From: JALYUA01 sp039933215
GTDB lineage: Bacteria > Acidobacteriota > Thermoanaerobaculia > UBA5066 > Gp7-AA6
DNA: 64,000 nucleotides
Direction: 5' to 3'
NCBI GenBank assembly: GCA_039933215.1
Contig: JBDTOO010000013.1
Coordinates: 1 to 64,000, forward strand
Under the pieces are notes generated by a model. It was not told where the DNA came from. It searched no databases and saw only the letters and a program-made list of their open reading frames with translations. This document shows, piece by piece, positions 51,894 through 60,804 of the stretch. Every line of letters begins with the position of its first letter. Position 1 is the first letter of the stretch. The position numbers were made by a program, and so were the translations under genes.

Positions 51894-52976
51894 ATGGCGA
51901 TCGTAGAGACGCGGGAGCTCACCAAGGTCTTCAAGAAGGGGGAGTTCGGAGCCGTCAACGACGTGAACCTCGAGAGCCGGGAGGGCGAGTTCCTCGTCCT
52001 CCTCGGCCCGTCGGGGTCGGGGAAGACCACTCTCCTGCGCATGATCGCAGGGCTCGAGGAGCCGACCTCCGGAGAGATCCTGATCGGCGGAAAGGTCGTC
52101 AACGACCTGACCCCGCGCGAACGACGCATCGCCATGGTGTTCCAGAGCTACGCCCTCTACCCCCACCTGACGGTGCTCGGCAACATCACGTTCCCTCTGA
52201 AGGCGCAGGGTGTAGCGAAACCCGAGCGCGAGAAGAAAGCGCTCTGGGCCGCCGGCCTCCTCGGGATTCCCCACCTCATGCATCGAAAGCCGCGGGAGCT
52301 CTCGGGCGGCGAGAGGCAGCGCGTGGCCCTCGCACGCGCGATCGTGCGGGAGCCCTCCCTGTTTCTGCTGGACGAGCCGCTGTCCAATCTCGACGCCAAG
52401 CTCCGCGCGTCGGCCCGAACGGAGCTCGAGCAATTCCAGAAGCGGATGGGCACGACGACGATCTACGTGACCCACGACCAGGTCGAGGCGATGGCGATGG
52501 GTGACCGGGTCGTGGTCATGAACAAGGGTTCCGTCCGCCAGATCGGCACGCCGGCCGAGGTCTACGACGAGCCGGCCGACACGTTCGTCGGGACCTTCCT
52601 GGGATCGCCCCCGATGAACCTGCTCGAGCACGGAACCGTCATCGTGGGGTTCCGCCCGGAGCACTTCTTCCCCGTCACGCACCTCGCGGGGCAGGCGGCG
52701 GTCCCCGCCGACATCCGCGCGGCGGAGCGGACCGGCCCGTACGTGCCCTTGAGATTCCGTGTCGGGCACGAGGAATACCTGGGCGCCGAGAGGATCCTCT
52801 ACGGAGAGATCGATGGCGGCGCCTTCGACGGCAAGACGGCGATCTGCCGGATGTCGTCGACCCACGGCGCGTCGTTTCCGGCCGGCTCCGTCCACGCCTT
52901 CGCGGTCCGCGAGGGAGACTTGAAGTTCTTCGATCGGGAGAAGGGGACGAGGACGGCCCGGGTTCCTCTCGAATGA
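51894..52976 (+). CDS. ABC transporter ATPase (UgpC/MalK type)
   Basis: A 360-residue ATPase. Walker A GPSGSGKTT (39-47), Q-loop FQSYALYPHL, signature LSGGERQRVALARA, Walker B LFLLDEPLSNLDA, His switch YVTHDQVEAM, then a TOBE-type C-terminal domain (about 235-350) of MalK/UgpC type. It powers the two permeases next to it. The start at ATG 51894 may be leaderless. Its TGA overlaps a seven-codon mini-frame that ends on the permease start. Confidence 0.94.
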   Translation: MAIVETRELTKVFKKGEFGAVNDVNLESREGEFLVLLGPSGSGKTTLLRMIAGLEEPTSGEILIGGKVVNDLTPRERRIAMVFQSYALYPHLTVLGNITFPLKAQGVAKPEREKKALWAAGLLGIPHLMHRKPRELSGGERQRVALARAIVREPSLFLLDEPLSNLDAKLRASARTELEQFQKRMGTTTIYVTHDQVEAMAMGDRVVVMNKGSVRQIGTPAEVYDEPADTFVGTFLGSPPMNLLEHGTVIVGFRPEHFFPVTHLAGQAAVPADIRAAERTGPYVPLRFRVGHEEYLGAERILYGEIDGGAFDGKTAICRMSSTHGASFPAGSVHAFAVREGDLKFFDREKGTRTARVPLE

Positions 52977-52996
52977 GCGGACTGTTTCTCAAATGA
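52973..52996 (+). CDS. Seven-codon coupling mini-frame (MSGLFLK)
   Basis: ATG 52973 overlaps the ATPase stop (ATGA), reads MSGLFLK, and its TGA (52994-52996) overlaps the permease ATG (52993) as a second ATGA. It arose from an imperfect 20-bp duplication (CTCGAATGAGCG at 52968, CTCAAATGAGCG at 52988). It probably carries ribosomes from the ATPase to the permease; the peptide itself need not function. Confidence 0.4.
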   Translation: MSGLFLK

Positions 52997-53880
52997 GCGC
53001 ATTGGGCCGTCAGCGGTGGCTCGGGCCGGCGATGTTTCTCCCCGCCGTCCTCTACGTGTTGGCGCTCGTCGGCGTTCCGTTCGTGCTCGCCTTTCTCTAC
53101 AGCGTCGGCGACGTCAAGGTCGGAAGCGTCGGCTACCACTTCGTCGGGCTGCAGAACTTCCAGTCCGTGCTCCACAGCCCCACCTTCCTCCGCTCGCTCC
53201 GGAACTCCTTCACCTTCACGATTGTCTCGCAGGTGCTCGTCCTGATCGGTGGAAACATCCTGGCGCTCGCGCTCAAGGATCCGTTCCCGGGCCGCTGGTT
53301 CGTCCGCTTCCTGATTTTGCTGCCGTGGGTCGCTCCGGTCTCGATCGGCTCGATTGGCTGGAAGTGGATCCTGGACTCGCTCTACAGCGTCATCAACTGG
53401 GTCCTCATTCGGATGCACCTGGTCAACGCGTTCTCGCCTCCGATGTACCTCGGGGAGCCGAAGCTCGCCATGGCGTCGGTGATCCTGGTCCACGTCTGGC
53501 ACATGCTCCCGTTCTCGACCGTGATCCTCCTGGCGGGCTGGACGGCGATCCCGAAAGACATTCCGGAGGCCGCGGCCGTCGACGGCGCGGGGTTCTTCCG
53601 GAGGCTCTTCCAGATCCAGCTGCCGATGATGCTCCCGATCATCCACGTCGCCGTCCTCTTCGGCGTGATCTTCACGTTCACAGATATGACCGTCGTGTAC
53701 ATCCTGACGCGTGGCGGTCCGTATGACACGACGCAGGTTCTGCCCTCGCTCGCCTTCTTCACCGGGATCCTCGGAAGCGACCTCGCCGAGGGCGCCGCGA
53801 TCTCCCTTTTTCTGGTCCCCGTGCTCGCGCTCGTCGCGTGGCTGATGCTGCGCTCGGCGCACCGCTCCGAGGTGACCTAG
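52993..53880 (+). CDS. ABC transporter permease (CUT1-type, first subunit)
   Basis: A 295-residue protein with six helices. It has the EAA loop PKDIPEAAAVDGAGFFRRLFQIQLPMM, which docks on the ATPase, placed about 80 residues before the C-terminus. The opening helix (MFLPAVLYVLALVGVPFVLAFLYS) fits UgpA/MalF-type permeases. The start ATG 52993 lies downstream of a 7-codon mini-frame. The second permease follows with no gap. Confidence 0.93.
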   Translation: MSALGRQRWLGPAMFLPAVLYVLALVGVPFVLAFLYSVGDVKVGSVGYHFVGLQNFQSVLHSPTFLRSLRNSFTFTIVSQVLVLIGGNILALALKDPFPGRWFVRFLILLPWVAPVSIGSIGWKWILDSLYSVINWVLIRMHLVNAFSPPMYLGEPKLAMASVILVHVWHMLPFSTVILLAGWTAIPKDIPEAAAVDGAGFFRRLFQIQLPMMLPIIHVAVLFGVIFTFTDMTVVYILTRGGPYDTTQVLPSLAFFTGILGSDLAEGAAISLFLVPVLALVAWLMLRSAHRSEVT

Positions 53881-54744
53881 GTGAGGGGCCGATCGATGGG
53901 GTCACGTCGAACGCGGGAGCTCACGGGGCGCGTCGTCCACGTCCTGACGCTGATCTTCTTCGCCGTCGTCCTGGGGTTCCCGTTCTACTGGATGCTCATC
54001 ACGAGCTTCAAGAGCAATCCCGACCTCTACAACCTGAAGAACAACCCGTTCATCTTCAACTCGAAGCCGACCCTCGAGCACCTGCGGCTCCTCTTTCAGG
54101 AGACCCTGTTCCTCCGCTGGCTGGGAAATACCCTGTTCGCGGGGACCTGCGTCGTGGCGATCACCCTTCTCCTCGCGGTCCCCGCGGCGTACGCGCTGAC
54201 CCGACTGACCGGGCGCTGGGGCGGGCGGGTCGGAATTGCGATCTTCCTGACCTACCTCGTTCCGCCGACCCTCCTCTTCATCCCGCTGTCGCGCATCGTG
54301 GCGCTGCTCGGCCTGCAGGACTCCCTGTGGTCGATCATCGTCGTGTACCCGAGCTTCACCATCCCTTTCTCGGTCTGGCTCCTGATGGGCTTCTTCAAGT
54401 CGATCCCGCGGGAGCTCGAAGACGCGGCGATGGTCGACGGCCTCACCCGCTTCCAGGCCTTCCTGAAGCTCGTCATCCCGATCTCCGTGTCGGGGATCCT
54501 GACCGTCGTGATCTTCACGTTCACGCTGGTGACGCAGGAGTTCGTCTACGCCCTGACGTTCATCTCGTCGGCCGCCCATCAGACCGTGGGTGTCGGCGTT
54601 CCGATCTACCTGGTCCGCGGGGACGTCTACTACTGGGGCTCGCTCATGGCGGCCTGCCTGATTGCCGCGCTGCCGATCGGGATCCTCTACAACCTGTTTC
54701 TCGACCGGTTCATCGCGGGCTTCACCGTGGGGTCTGTCAAGTGA
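53881..54744 (+). CDS. ABC transporter permease (CUT1-type, second subunit)
   Basis: A 287-residue protein with six helices. It starts with a basic stretch, then VLTLIFFAVVLGFPFYWMLITSFKS, the MalG/UgpE pattern, and has the EAA loop PRELEDAAMVDGLTRFQAFLKLVIP. GTG 53881 follows the stop of the first permease directly; ATG 53896 is an alternative with GAGG upstream. With the other permease and the ATPase it forms the importer core. The end is followed by 211 bp before the porin. Confidence 0.93.
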   Translation: MRGRSMGSRRTRELTGRVVHVLTLIFFAVVLGFPFYWMLITSFKSNPDLYNLKNNPFIFNSKPTLEHLRLLFQETLFLRWLGNTLFAGTCVVAITLLLAVPAAYALTRLTGRWGGRVGIAIFLTYLVPPTLLFIPLSRIVALLGLQDSLWSIIVVYPSFTIPFSVWLLMGFFKSIPRELEDAAMVDGLTRFQAFLKLVIPISVSGILTVVIFTFTLVTQEFVYALTFISSAAHQTVGVGVPIYLVRGDVYYWGSLMAACLIAALPIGILYNLFLDRFIAGFTVGSVK

Positions 54745-54955
54745 GCTCCCGGCGCGCGGGTGTTAGGATTTGGCCAGTACCGGAAAGGGACGTCATGCTG
54801 GACGCCGGCCGTTCCCATCCTCGCCGTCGAGTCCCGCCGTCCCGTTGCGGGACCGCGATCCACTCCCCTCCGCCGAATCCCCCCGTTCATCTCGCCGGAA
54901 ACGGCGTCAGGCGCCGCCCGGAGGCACCGTCGATTCAAATGAAAAGGAGGGTTCG
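54745..54955 (+). other. 211-bp gap before the porin gene
   Basis: No credible gene is seen. It ends with AAAAGGAGG, the strong ribosome-binding site of the porin. A TAGGAT hexamer near 54763 could be a -10, but no good -35 lies 17 bp before it. No clear terminator of the ABC genes is seen, so read-through to the porin is possible. Confidence 0.4.
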
Positions 54956-56197
54956 ATGAAGTCCCGAATGCGTCTCCCGGGCTCCGCCGCCATCCTGCTT
55001 CTTCTCGCCGTCGCCGCGCAGGCCCAGACCACCCCACCAGCCCCCCCGGTCACCCCGGCGGCGCCGCCCGCCCCGACCGTCGAGACGGGCGGCAAGGAGG
55101 GCCTCATCATCCGCGGATTCATCAGCGCGAGCCTGTACGCCCAGGATCAGAGCTTCGCGTTTGGCAACGGGCAGAACGCCGAATGGCCGACGCCGCCACA
55201 GCTCGTCCGCGACAAATGGATCACGAGCGGCGACGTCCGTAACACCCGGCTCACTCTCGCGTTCAACGGGCCGAAGGTCAGTGGCGACTGGCGCGTCGCC
55301 GGCACCGTCGAGATGGACTTCTTCGGCGGCAACAACGGCACCGGCGCCTTCGCGGACCAGCAGGTGATTCCGAGGCTCCGGTTCGCCTATGCCGACGTCA
55401 CGAACGGCCGCACCACGATCCGCGTCGGCCAGTTCTGGTCGCCTCTCTTCGGGAACGTTCCGGTCTCGAACTCCCACATCGCCTTTCCGCTCGGCTACGG
55501 CAGCGGCATGCCGGGGTGGCGGTACCCGGGCCTCTTCGTCTACCAGGCCCTGACACCGAAGTCGGCTCCCGTGAACGCCGAAGTGCAGCTCGCTGTGATG
55601 CGCGGAAACTGGGACAACACGCCCGGCTCGAACGTCAACTCCGTCTCCGCCGGCAACTCGGGGACGCCCCAGTTCGAAGCGCGCTTCAACCTCGGCGGGA
55701 AAGCGGGAGGGGGAACCTGGGGCATTTACGTCGTGGGCCACTACGACGAGAAGGATCTCTCGGGTCCCAACGCGACGGCGGCAAACGACAAGCTCGAGGG
55801 GACGATCGGGGAGTTCGGCGCCCGGTTCCAGCTCGGAGGGCTCCTGATCCACGGCAACGTCTACACCGCCAAGAACTCCGGCCAGCAGTTCACGTCGATC
55901 ACGCAGTTCGGCAAGATCAAGAGCACCGGCGGCTGGATTCAGGTCGGATACGACTTCACCAAGAACTGGGGAGTCTTCTGCTTCTACGCGATCGACGACC
56001 CCAACGACTCCGACGTCCTGACGGCTCTCGGCAATGCCGGCCGGCTGAAGAACCAGATCTACAGCGATATGCTCCGCTGGAGGACCGGCCCCTACTCGCT
56101 CGGACTCGAGTGGCTGCACGCCGAGCTCATCTCCGGGACCGCCAGGGTCAAAACCAAGGGGAACCAGATCGCTCTGTCGGCCCTCTATAACTTCTAG
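54956..56197 (+). CDS. Outer-membrane porin-like beta-barrel protein
   Basis: A 413-residue protein. A Sec signal peptide (MKSRMRLPGSAAILLLLAVAAQAQ) is followed by a Pro/Ala/Thr linker and a barrel of alternating strands (IIRGFISASLYAQDQSF, RLTLAFNGPKVSGDWRVAG, TTIRVGQFWSPLFG, WIQVGYDFTKNWGVFCFYA). It ends ALYNF, the aromatic C-terminus recognised by the BAM complex. AAGGAGG precedes the ATG. Its place after the ABC genes suggests it admits the same solute to the periplasm. Its stop is on the shared CTAG with aguA. The presence of a porin supports a two-membrane cell. Confidence 0.85.
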   Translation: MKSRMRLPGSAAILLLLAVAAQAQTTPPAPPVTPAAPPAPTVETGGKEGLIIRGFISASLYAQDQSFAFGNGQNAEWPTPPQLVRDKWITSGDVRNTRLTLAFNGPKVSGDWRVAGTVEMDFFGGNNGTGAFADQQVIPRLRFAYADVTNGRTTIRVGQFWSPLFGNVPVSNSHIAFPLGYGSGMPGWRYPGLFVYQALTPKSAPVNAEVQLAVMRGNWDNTPGSNVNSVSAGNSGTPQFEARFNLGGKAGGGTWGIYVVGHYDEKDLSGPNATAANDKLEGTIGEFGARFQLGGLLIHGNVYTAKNSGQQFTSITQFGKIKSTGGWIQVGYDFTKNWGVFCFYAIDDPNDSDVLTALGNAGRLKNQIYSDMLRWRTGPYSLGLEWLHAELISGTARVKTKGNQIALSALYNF

Positions 56198-57312
56198 GTT
56201 TCGCTCCGGTTCCCGCCGGGCGGGATGGCCGCGCGCCCCCGGCGCCGCGCGCGGCCGTCCCGATCCCCGCGCGGGGTCGCCTCTGAAACGGCGGGCTGCT
56301 GCCGCGTCAGGCAGTGGACCGTGCCGAGCCCCCAGACGAGATCGCGGGCATGGATCCCGACGACCGGACGGTCGGCAAAGAGCTCGGAGAGGATTCCGAG
56401 CGCCTCGCGGTCGCGGATGTCGTCGAAGGTGGGCACCAGGACGGCGGAATTGGCCACGAAGAAGTTGGCGTAGGAGGCCGGCAGCCGCCGCCCGTCGAAA
56501 TACACGGGAGACGGCATCGGCAGATCCACCACTTCCACGCGGGACCCGTCCTCGAGCCGGGCGTCCTGGAGCCTCTCGCGATTCTCTTCGAGATTCACGT
56601 AGTTCTCGTCGGAGGGGTTCGTTTCGCGGCACAGCACGACCGTTCCCGGGCTCGTGAACCGGCAGAGGTCGTCAACGTGTCCGTGGGTGTCGTCGCCGGC
56701 GATCCCCCGGCCGAGCCAGATCACGCGAGGCGCGCCGAGAGACTCGCGGAATACGCGCTCGTAATCCGATCGATCGAATCCCGGGTTGCGCACCTGGATT
56801 TTCGGGTCGAGAAGGCACTCTTCCGTCGTCAGGATCGTGCCGCGTCCGTTCACGTCGATCGCGCCGCCCTCCAGGACGACCGCCGGCCCATCATCGCCCG
56901 GGAGGAGCGGAATGCCGAGCGCACGGCCGACGCGCTCGGGCACCCGCACGTCGCGCCGCCAGTCCGGATATCGCGCCCAGCCATTGAAGCCGAACCTCCG
57001 GATGGCCACGTCCGGCCGCGGCCCTCCGCGGCGGACGAAGGCGGGGCCGGAGTCGCGCAGCCAACCTCGATCGGTCGGGATCCGGAAGAACTCGACGGAC
57101 GCGAGATCCTGCCCGCCCCGCGCGAGCACTCGACGCGCCCTGTCCTCATGGCTCTTCGACTCGACGAGGATGCGGACGGTCTCCCCGGCCGAGATCCAGC
57201 GCACCATTTCCGCGTAAACCCAGGGGATCGGACCGAACCGGCCCGGCCAGTCGGTGACGTTGTGGGGCCAGCCGATCCATGTCGCCTCGTGCGGCTCCCA
57301 CTCGGCGGGCAT
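56194..57312 (-). CDS. aguA: Agmatine deiminase
   Basis: A 372-residue protein of the peptidyl-arginine/agmatine deiminase fold. It starts MPAEWEPHEATWIGWPHN, the family start. Catalytic residues: Asp87 (RGWLRDSGP), His210 and 212 (GDDTHGHVDD), and the nucleophile Cys334 (GTVHCLTRQQP). It converts agmatine to N-carbamoylputrescine and ammonia. The C-terminal tail (about 345-372) is Arg/Gly-rich and lies beyond the usual end. It is the second gene after aguB on the minus strand, 14 bp apart. Its stop shares CTAG with the porin stop. Confidence 0.93.
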   Translation of the reverse strand: MPAEWEPHEATWIGWPHNVTDWPGRFGPIPWVYAEMVRWISAGETVRILVESKSHEDRARRVLARGGQDLASVEFFRIPTDRGWLRDSGPAFVRRGGPRPDVAIRRFGFNGWARYPDWRRDVRVPERVGRALGIPLLPGDDGPAVVLEGGAIDVNGRGTILTTEECLLDPKIQVRNPGFDRSDYERVFRESLGAPRVIWLGRGIAGDDTHGHVDDLCRFTSPGTVVLCRETNPSDENYVNLEENRERLQDARLEDGSRVEVVDLPMPSPVYFDGRRLPASYANFFVANSAVLVPTFDDIRDREALGILSELFADRPVVGIHARDLVWGLGTVHCLTRQQPAVSEATPRGDRDGRARRRGRAAIPPGGNRSET

Positions 57313-57326
57313 GAAGTAGGAAGCGG

Positions 57327-58277
57327 TCAGCGGCGGTCGCTCCACGGCTCGCCCGCGAGAAACCGCGACGTGATGCCTCCGTACGCGTCGATGCGGCGGT
57401 CCCGGAGGAACGGCCAGTTGCGGCGGACATCCTCGATCCGGGCGGGGTCGACCTCCGCGATGAGGATCTCCTCGCGGTCGGAAGAGCCCTGCGCGACGAT
57501 GACCCCCTGGGGATCCGCGACGAAGGAGCTGCCCCAGAACTCGATCCCGGCTCCGCCGCCCTCCGGCTTCTCGTGACCCACGCGGTTGACCGCGGCCACG
57601 TAGAGCCCGTTGGCGATGGCGTGCCCACGCTGCACGGTCCTCCAGGCGTCGAGCTGCGCCGGGCCCTGCTCCGCCTTCTCGTGGGGATGCCAGCCGATGG
57701 CGGTCGGGTAGAAGAGGACGCTCGCACCCTGGAGCGCGGCCAGCCGCGCGCCCTCCGGGTACCATTGATCCCAGCAGATCAGCGTCGAGACGCGGCCCGG
57801 TCGGACGTCGAACGCCGGGAACCCGAGATCGCCGGGCGTGAAATAGAACTTCTCGTAGTAGGCGGGATCGTCCGGGATGTGCATCTTCCGGTACACGCCC
57901 GCGATCGTGCCGTCCGCGTCGATCACCGCCGCGCTGTTGTGGTACAGGCCCGCGGCTCTGCGCTCGAACACCGGAGCGATCACGGCGACGCCGGCCTGGC
58001 GCGCGGCCTCCCCGAGCCGCTGCGTCGTGGGGCCGGGCAGGGGCTCGGCGAGGTCGAACGTCGCCGCGTCCTCCTTCTGGCAGAAGTACTGCGACCGGAA
58101 GAGCTCCGGCAGGCACACGAGGGCCGCCCCCGCCCGCGCCGCTTCGCCGACGAAGACGGCGGCGCGTTCCAGGTTGTCGTCCGGGTCCGGTCCGCAGGCC
58201 ATCTGCACGAGGCCGATCCGGAATCGATCGCCGCCGGCCGCGGCCCTCTTTTCCATCGCGCGTTCCAAGCCTCGCAT
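57327..58277 (-). CDS. aguB: N-carbamoylputrescine amidase
   Basis: A 316-residue nitrilase-family enzyme. The Glu-Lys-Cys triad is E58 (CLPELF), K131 (YRKMHIPDDP) and C168 (LICWDQWYPE). The DPAYYEKFYFTPGD segment is typical of N-carbamoylputrescine amidases. It hydrolyses N-carbamoylputrescine to putrescine, CO2 and NH3, the step after AguA, and lies next to it. The ATG 58277 is chosen; ATG 58256 is an alternative giving a shorter start. The arginine decarboxylase that makes agmatine is not in the window. Confidence 0.92.
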   Translation of the reverse strand: MRGLERAMEKRAAAGGDRFRIGLVQMACGPDPDDNLERAAVFVGEAARAGAALVCLPELFRSQYFCQKEDAATFDLAEPLPGPTTQRLGEAARQAGVAVIAPVFERRAAGLYHNSAAVIDADGTIAGVYRKMHIPDDPAYYEKFYFTPGDLGFPAFDVRPGRVSTLICWDQWYPEGARLAALQGASVLFYPTAIGWHPHEKAEQGPAQLDAWRTVQRGHAIANGLYVAAVNRVGHEKPEGGGAGIEFWGSSFVADPQGVIVAQGSSDREEILIAEVDPARIEDVRRNWPFLRDRRIDAYGGITSRFLAGEPWSDRR

Positions 58278-58402
58278 CTTAACGTCACGGCCCCGGGAGC
58301 TCTCCCCGGGGAATTCGGCGTTGACCAGCGGAGCCCGCCGCCCGTAGGCTCGGAGGGATCCGGCGCCCACGCGCGCGATGCGATCGAAAGAGAGGCGAGG
58401 CC

Positions 58403-59524
58403 ATCCCCGTCTACGAGGACCCCTCCGACGGCGTCCGGGTCGAAGCGGAGAAGCTCTCCCGCTGGACCGCCGCGACTCTCGAGCGCGTCGGGACTCCGCC
58501 GGACATCGCCGCCGACGTCGCGGAGGTCCTCGTGGCCTCCGACCTGCGGGGCATCGCGTCACACGGGACCGCGCGCATGCCGCAGTACGTCAGGCTCGTC
58601 GAAGCGGGCGTGATGGATCCCCGCGCCCGCCCGGTTCGCGAGCGCGGAAAACCGGCGCTCGCGCGCTTCGACGCGGGGAACGGCTGGGGCCATCACGCCG
58701 CCCGCGTGGCCACCGACGACGCCATCGGCCGGGCCCGGGAGCTCGGAGCGGCGATCTCCTCGGTTCGAAACACGAACCACTACGGCATCGCGGGCTGGTA
58801 CGCCATGCGGATCGCCGGGAGCGGCCTGATCGGGATGAGCCTGACGAACACCTCCCCCCTGGTCGCGGCGACCCGCGCACGGACGCCGCTTCTCGGGACG
58901 AATCCGATCGCGGTCGCGGCGCCCTCCGGCCGGTTCGGGATGGTCGTCCTCGACATGGCCACGAGCGCCGTGCCGCGCGGGCGGATCGAGGTCGCGGCGC
59001 GGCGCGGGGAGAGCCTCCCTGCCGGCTGGGCGATCTCGGCGGACGGATCTCCCGCCACGAGCGCCGACGACGCCCTTCTGGGATCTCTTCTTCCGCTCGG
59101 CGGCGCGGAGGACACAGGCGGTCACAAGGGATACGGCCTCGCGCTCGTGGTCGAGATCCTCTGCGGGATTCTCGCGGATGCCGCCTTCGGACCGAACGTC
59201 GTCGGCCTCTTCTCGACCGAGGGTCCGTCGGACCTCGGGCAATTCTTCCTCGCGATCGATCCCGCGGCCATCGGAGGCGCGGCGGCTTTCGAGTCGCGGC
59301 TGGAGCGCCTGGTCGAGCAGCTGACCTCGGCGCCCACGGCGGCCGGCGCTCCCGGCCCGGTTCTCTTTCCCGGGCAGCCGGAAGCGGAGCGAGCGCTCCG
59401 GCAGGCGGAGATCGGCATCGCGATCGATCGGGGCCATCACGCTTCCCTCCTGGAGCTCGGGGCGCGGCTCGGAACGGACTTTCCGAGCTCGAGGCCTCTT
59501 GGCGCGGCGACGGCGGAGAGCTGA
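58403..59524 (+). CDS. Ldh-family (malate/L-lactate dehydrogenase-like) oxidoreductase, start unclear
   Basis: A 373-residue reading from 58403. The family shows SDLRGIASHGTARMPQYV, SVRNTNHYGIAGWYA, NTSPLVA, GTNPIAVAAPSG and GGHKGYGLALVVEILCG, as in NAD(P)-dependent 2-oxoacid reductases of the Ldh2/MdhB type. The conserved N-terminal helix (LSRWTAATLERVGTPP) extends upstream of the first canonical in-frame start, GTG 58532. Between 58325 and 58532 no ATG, GTG or TTG is in frame; an ATC at 58403 has GAGGCGAGG before it. So either a rare ATC start or a sequence error. It overlaps the next gene as CTGA and forms an operon with it. Confidence 0.8.
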   Translation: MPVYEDPSDGVRVEAEKLSRWTAATLERVGTPPDIAADVAEVLVASDLRGIASHGTARMPQYVRLVEAGVMDPRARPVRERGKPALARFDAGNGWGHHAARVATDDAIGRARELGAAISSVRNTNHYGIAGWYAMRIAGSGLIGMSLTNTSPLVAATRARTPLLGTNPIAVAAPSGRFGMVVLDMATSAVPRGRIEVAARRGESLPAGWAISADGSPATSADDALLGSLLPLGGAEDTGGHKGYGLALVVEILCGILADAAFGPNVVGLFSTEGPSDLGQFFLAIDPAAIGGAAAFESRLERLVEQLTSAPTAAGAPGPVLFPGQPEAERALRQAEIGIAIDRGHHASLLELGARLGTDFPSSRPLGAATAES

Positions 59525-60804
59525 GAGAGCTGGCGGCGGCCGGAGAGCGGCGGGATCTCGCCGTCATCGGAGGCGGGATCGTCGGCCTCGCGACGGCGCT
59601 CCAGATCCTCCGGAGCCGCCCGGGTTTGCGCGTGATCGTCCTCGAGAAGGAGCGCGAGGTCGGGACGCATCAGACCGGGCACAACAGCGGCGTGCTTCAC
59701 GCCGGGCTCTATTACGCGCCGGGCTCGCGCAAAGCGCGGCTCTGCCGCGAGGGAAAAGCCGAGCTCGAGCGGTTCGCTCAGGAGAAGGGCATCCCCTTCG
59801 AGCGATGCGGCAAGCTCGTCGTCGCTCTCGACGCCTCGGAGCTCGGACCTCTCGCGCGGATCCGAGAGAGGGCGGCGGCCAACGGAGTCGAAGCGCTCGA
59901 GGAAGTCGGGCCCGAGAGGATCCGGGAGATCGAGCCGCACGCGGCGGGCATCCGGGCGCTCTGGTCGCCCTCGACGGGCATCATCGATTTTCGCCGGGTC
60001 GCCCTCGCGTATGCCCAGGAGATCGCGGAGCGCGGCGGAACCGTGGCGACCGGCACGGCCGTCGAGGCCATCCGCGATTCGGGAGGGGAACGCGTGATTG
60101 CGACGTCGGCCGGCGACGTGTTCGCCCGCGACGTCATCGCCTGCGCGGGGCTCCAATCGGACCGCGTCGCCGCGATGACCGGAGACGAGGGGGACGAACG
60201 GATCGTCCCGTTTCGCGGCGACTACTACACGTTGACGCCGCGGGCCCGGCGGCTCGTTCGGGGACTGATCTACCCCGTTCCGGACCCGTCATTCCCGTTT
60301 CTCGGAATCCATTTCACGAAAAGGATCGACGGGTCCGTCCTCGCCGGTCCCAACGCCGTGCTCGCCTTTGCCCGGGAAGGCTACCGGCGGCGCGACCTGT
60401 CCTTTCGCGATCTCCGCGAGACCCTCGCGTTCCCGGGGTTCCGGCGGCTCGCACGCCGGCATCTCGCATCCGGGCTCGCCGAGATGTGGCGGGATCTCTC
60501 CAAACGGGCGTTCACGTCCGCGCTCGCCCGCTACGTCCCGGAGATCCGGGCGGTCGATCTCGTCTTCGGCCCCTCGGGAGTGCGCGCCCAGTCGCTCTCC
60601 GCGGACGGCCGCCTCGTCGAAGACTTCTCGATCGGCGAGAGCGCGCACGTCCTCCACGTCCGCAACGCCCCCTCCCCCGCCGCGACCGCTTCGCTCGCGA
60701 TCGGCCGCGAGCTGGCGGAAATGGCGGCGGACCGGTTCGGATGGAAACTCCAGGACCGGCGTTCGGCGGGAACGCCCGCTCACGAGGGCGAGCGGATCGG
60801 CTAG
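59521..60804 (+). CDS. lhgO: L-2-hydroxyglutarate oxidase-like FAD enzyme, apparent CTG start
   Basis: A 427-residue FAD protein of the DAO fold. The FAD site is VIGGGIVGLATALQIL (16-31), followed by EKEREVGTHQTGHNSGVLHAGLYY, the LhgO marker, and VPFRGDYYTLTP further on. It oxidises L-2-hydroxyglutarate to 2-oxoglutarate, a repair of malate/lactate dehydrogenase side-activity, which fits its coupling to an Ldh-family gene. No ATG, GTG or TTG is in frame near the conserved start; CTG 59521 overlaps the previous stop (CTGA). The stop is on a CTAG shared with the convergent ABC gene. Confidence 0.9.
   Translation: MRELAAAGERRDLAVIGGGIVGLATALQILRSRPGLRVIVLEKEREVGTHQTGHNSGVLHAGLYYAPGSRKARLCREGKAELERFAQEKGIPFERCGKLVVALDASELGPLARIRERAAANGVEALEEVGPERIREIEPHAAGIRALWSPSTGIIDFRRVALAYAQEIAERGGTVATGTAVEAIRDSGGERVIATSAGDVFARDVIACAGLQSDRVAAMTGDEGDERIVPFRGDYYTLTPRARRLVRGLIYPVPDPSFPFLGIHFTKRIDGSVLAGPNAVLAFAREGYRRRDLSFRDLRETLAFPGFRRLARRHLASGLAEMWRDLSKRAFTSALARYVPEIRAVDLVFGPSGVRAQSLSADGRLVEDFSIGESAHVLHVRNAPSPAATASLAIGRELAEMAADRFGWKLQDRRSAGTPAHEGERIG

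Noticed and set aside
50334..52895. 853-codon minus-strand frame opposite the binding protein and ATPase
   Set aside because: Shadow frame; the plus-strand genes have complete motifs and ribosome-binding sites.
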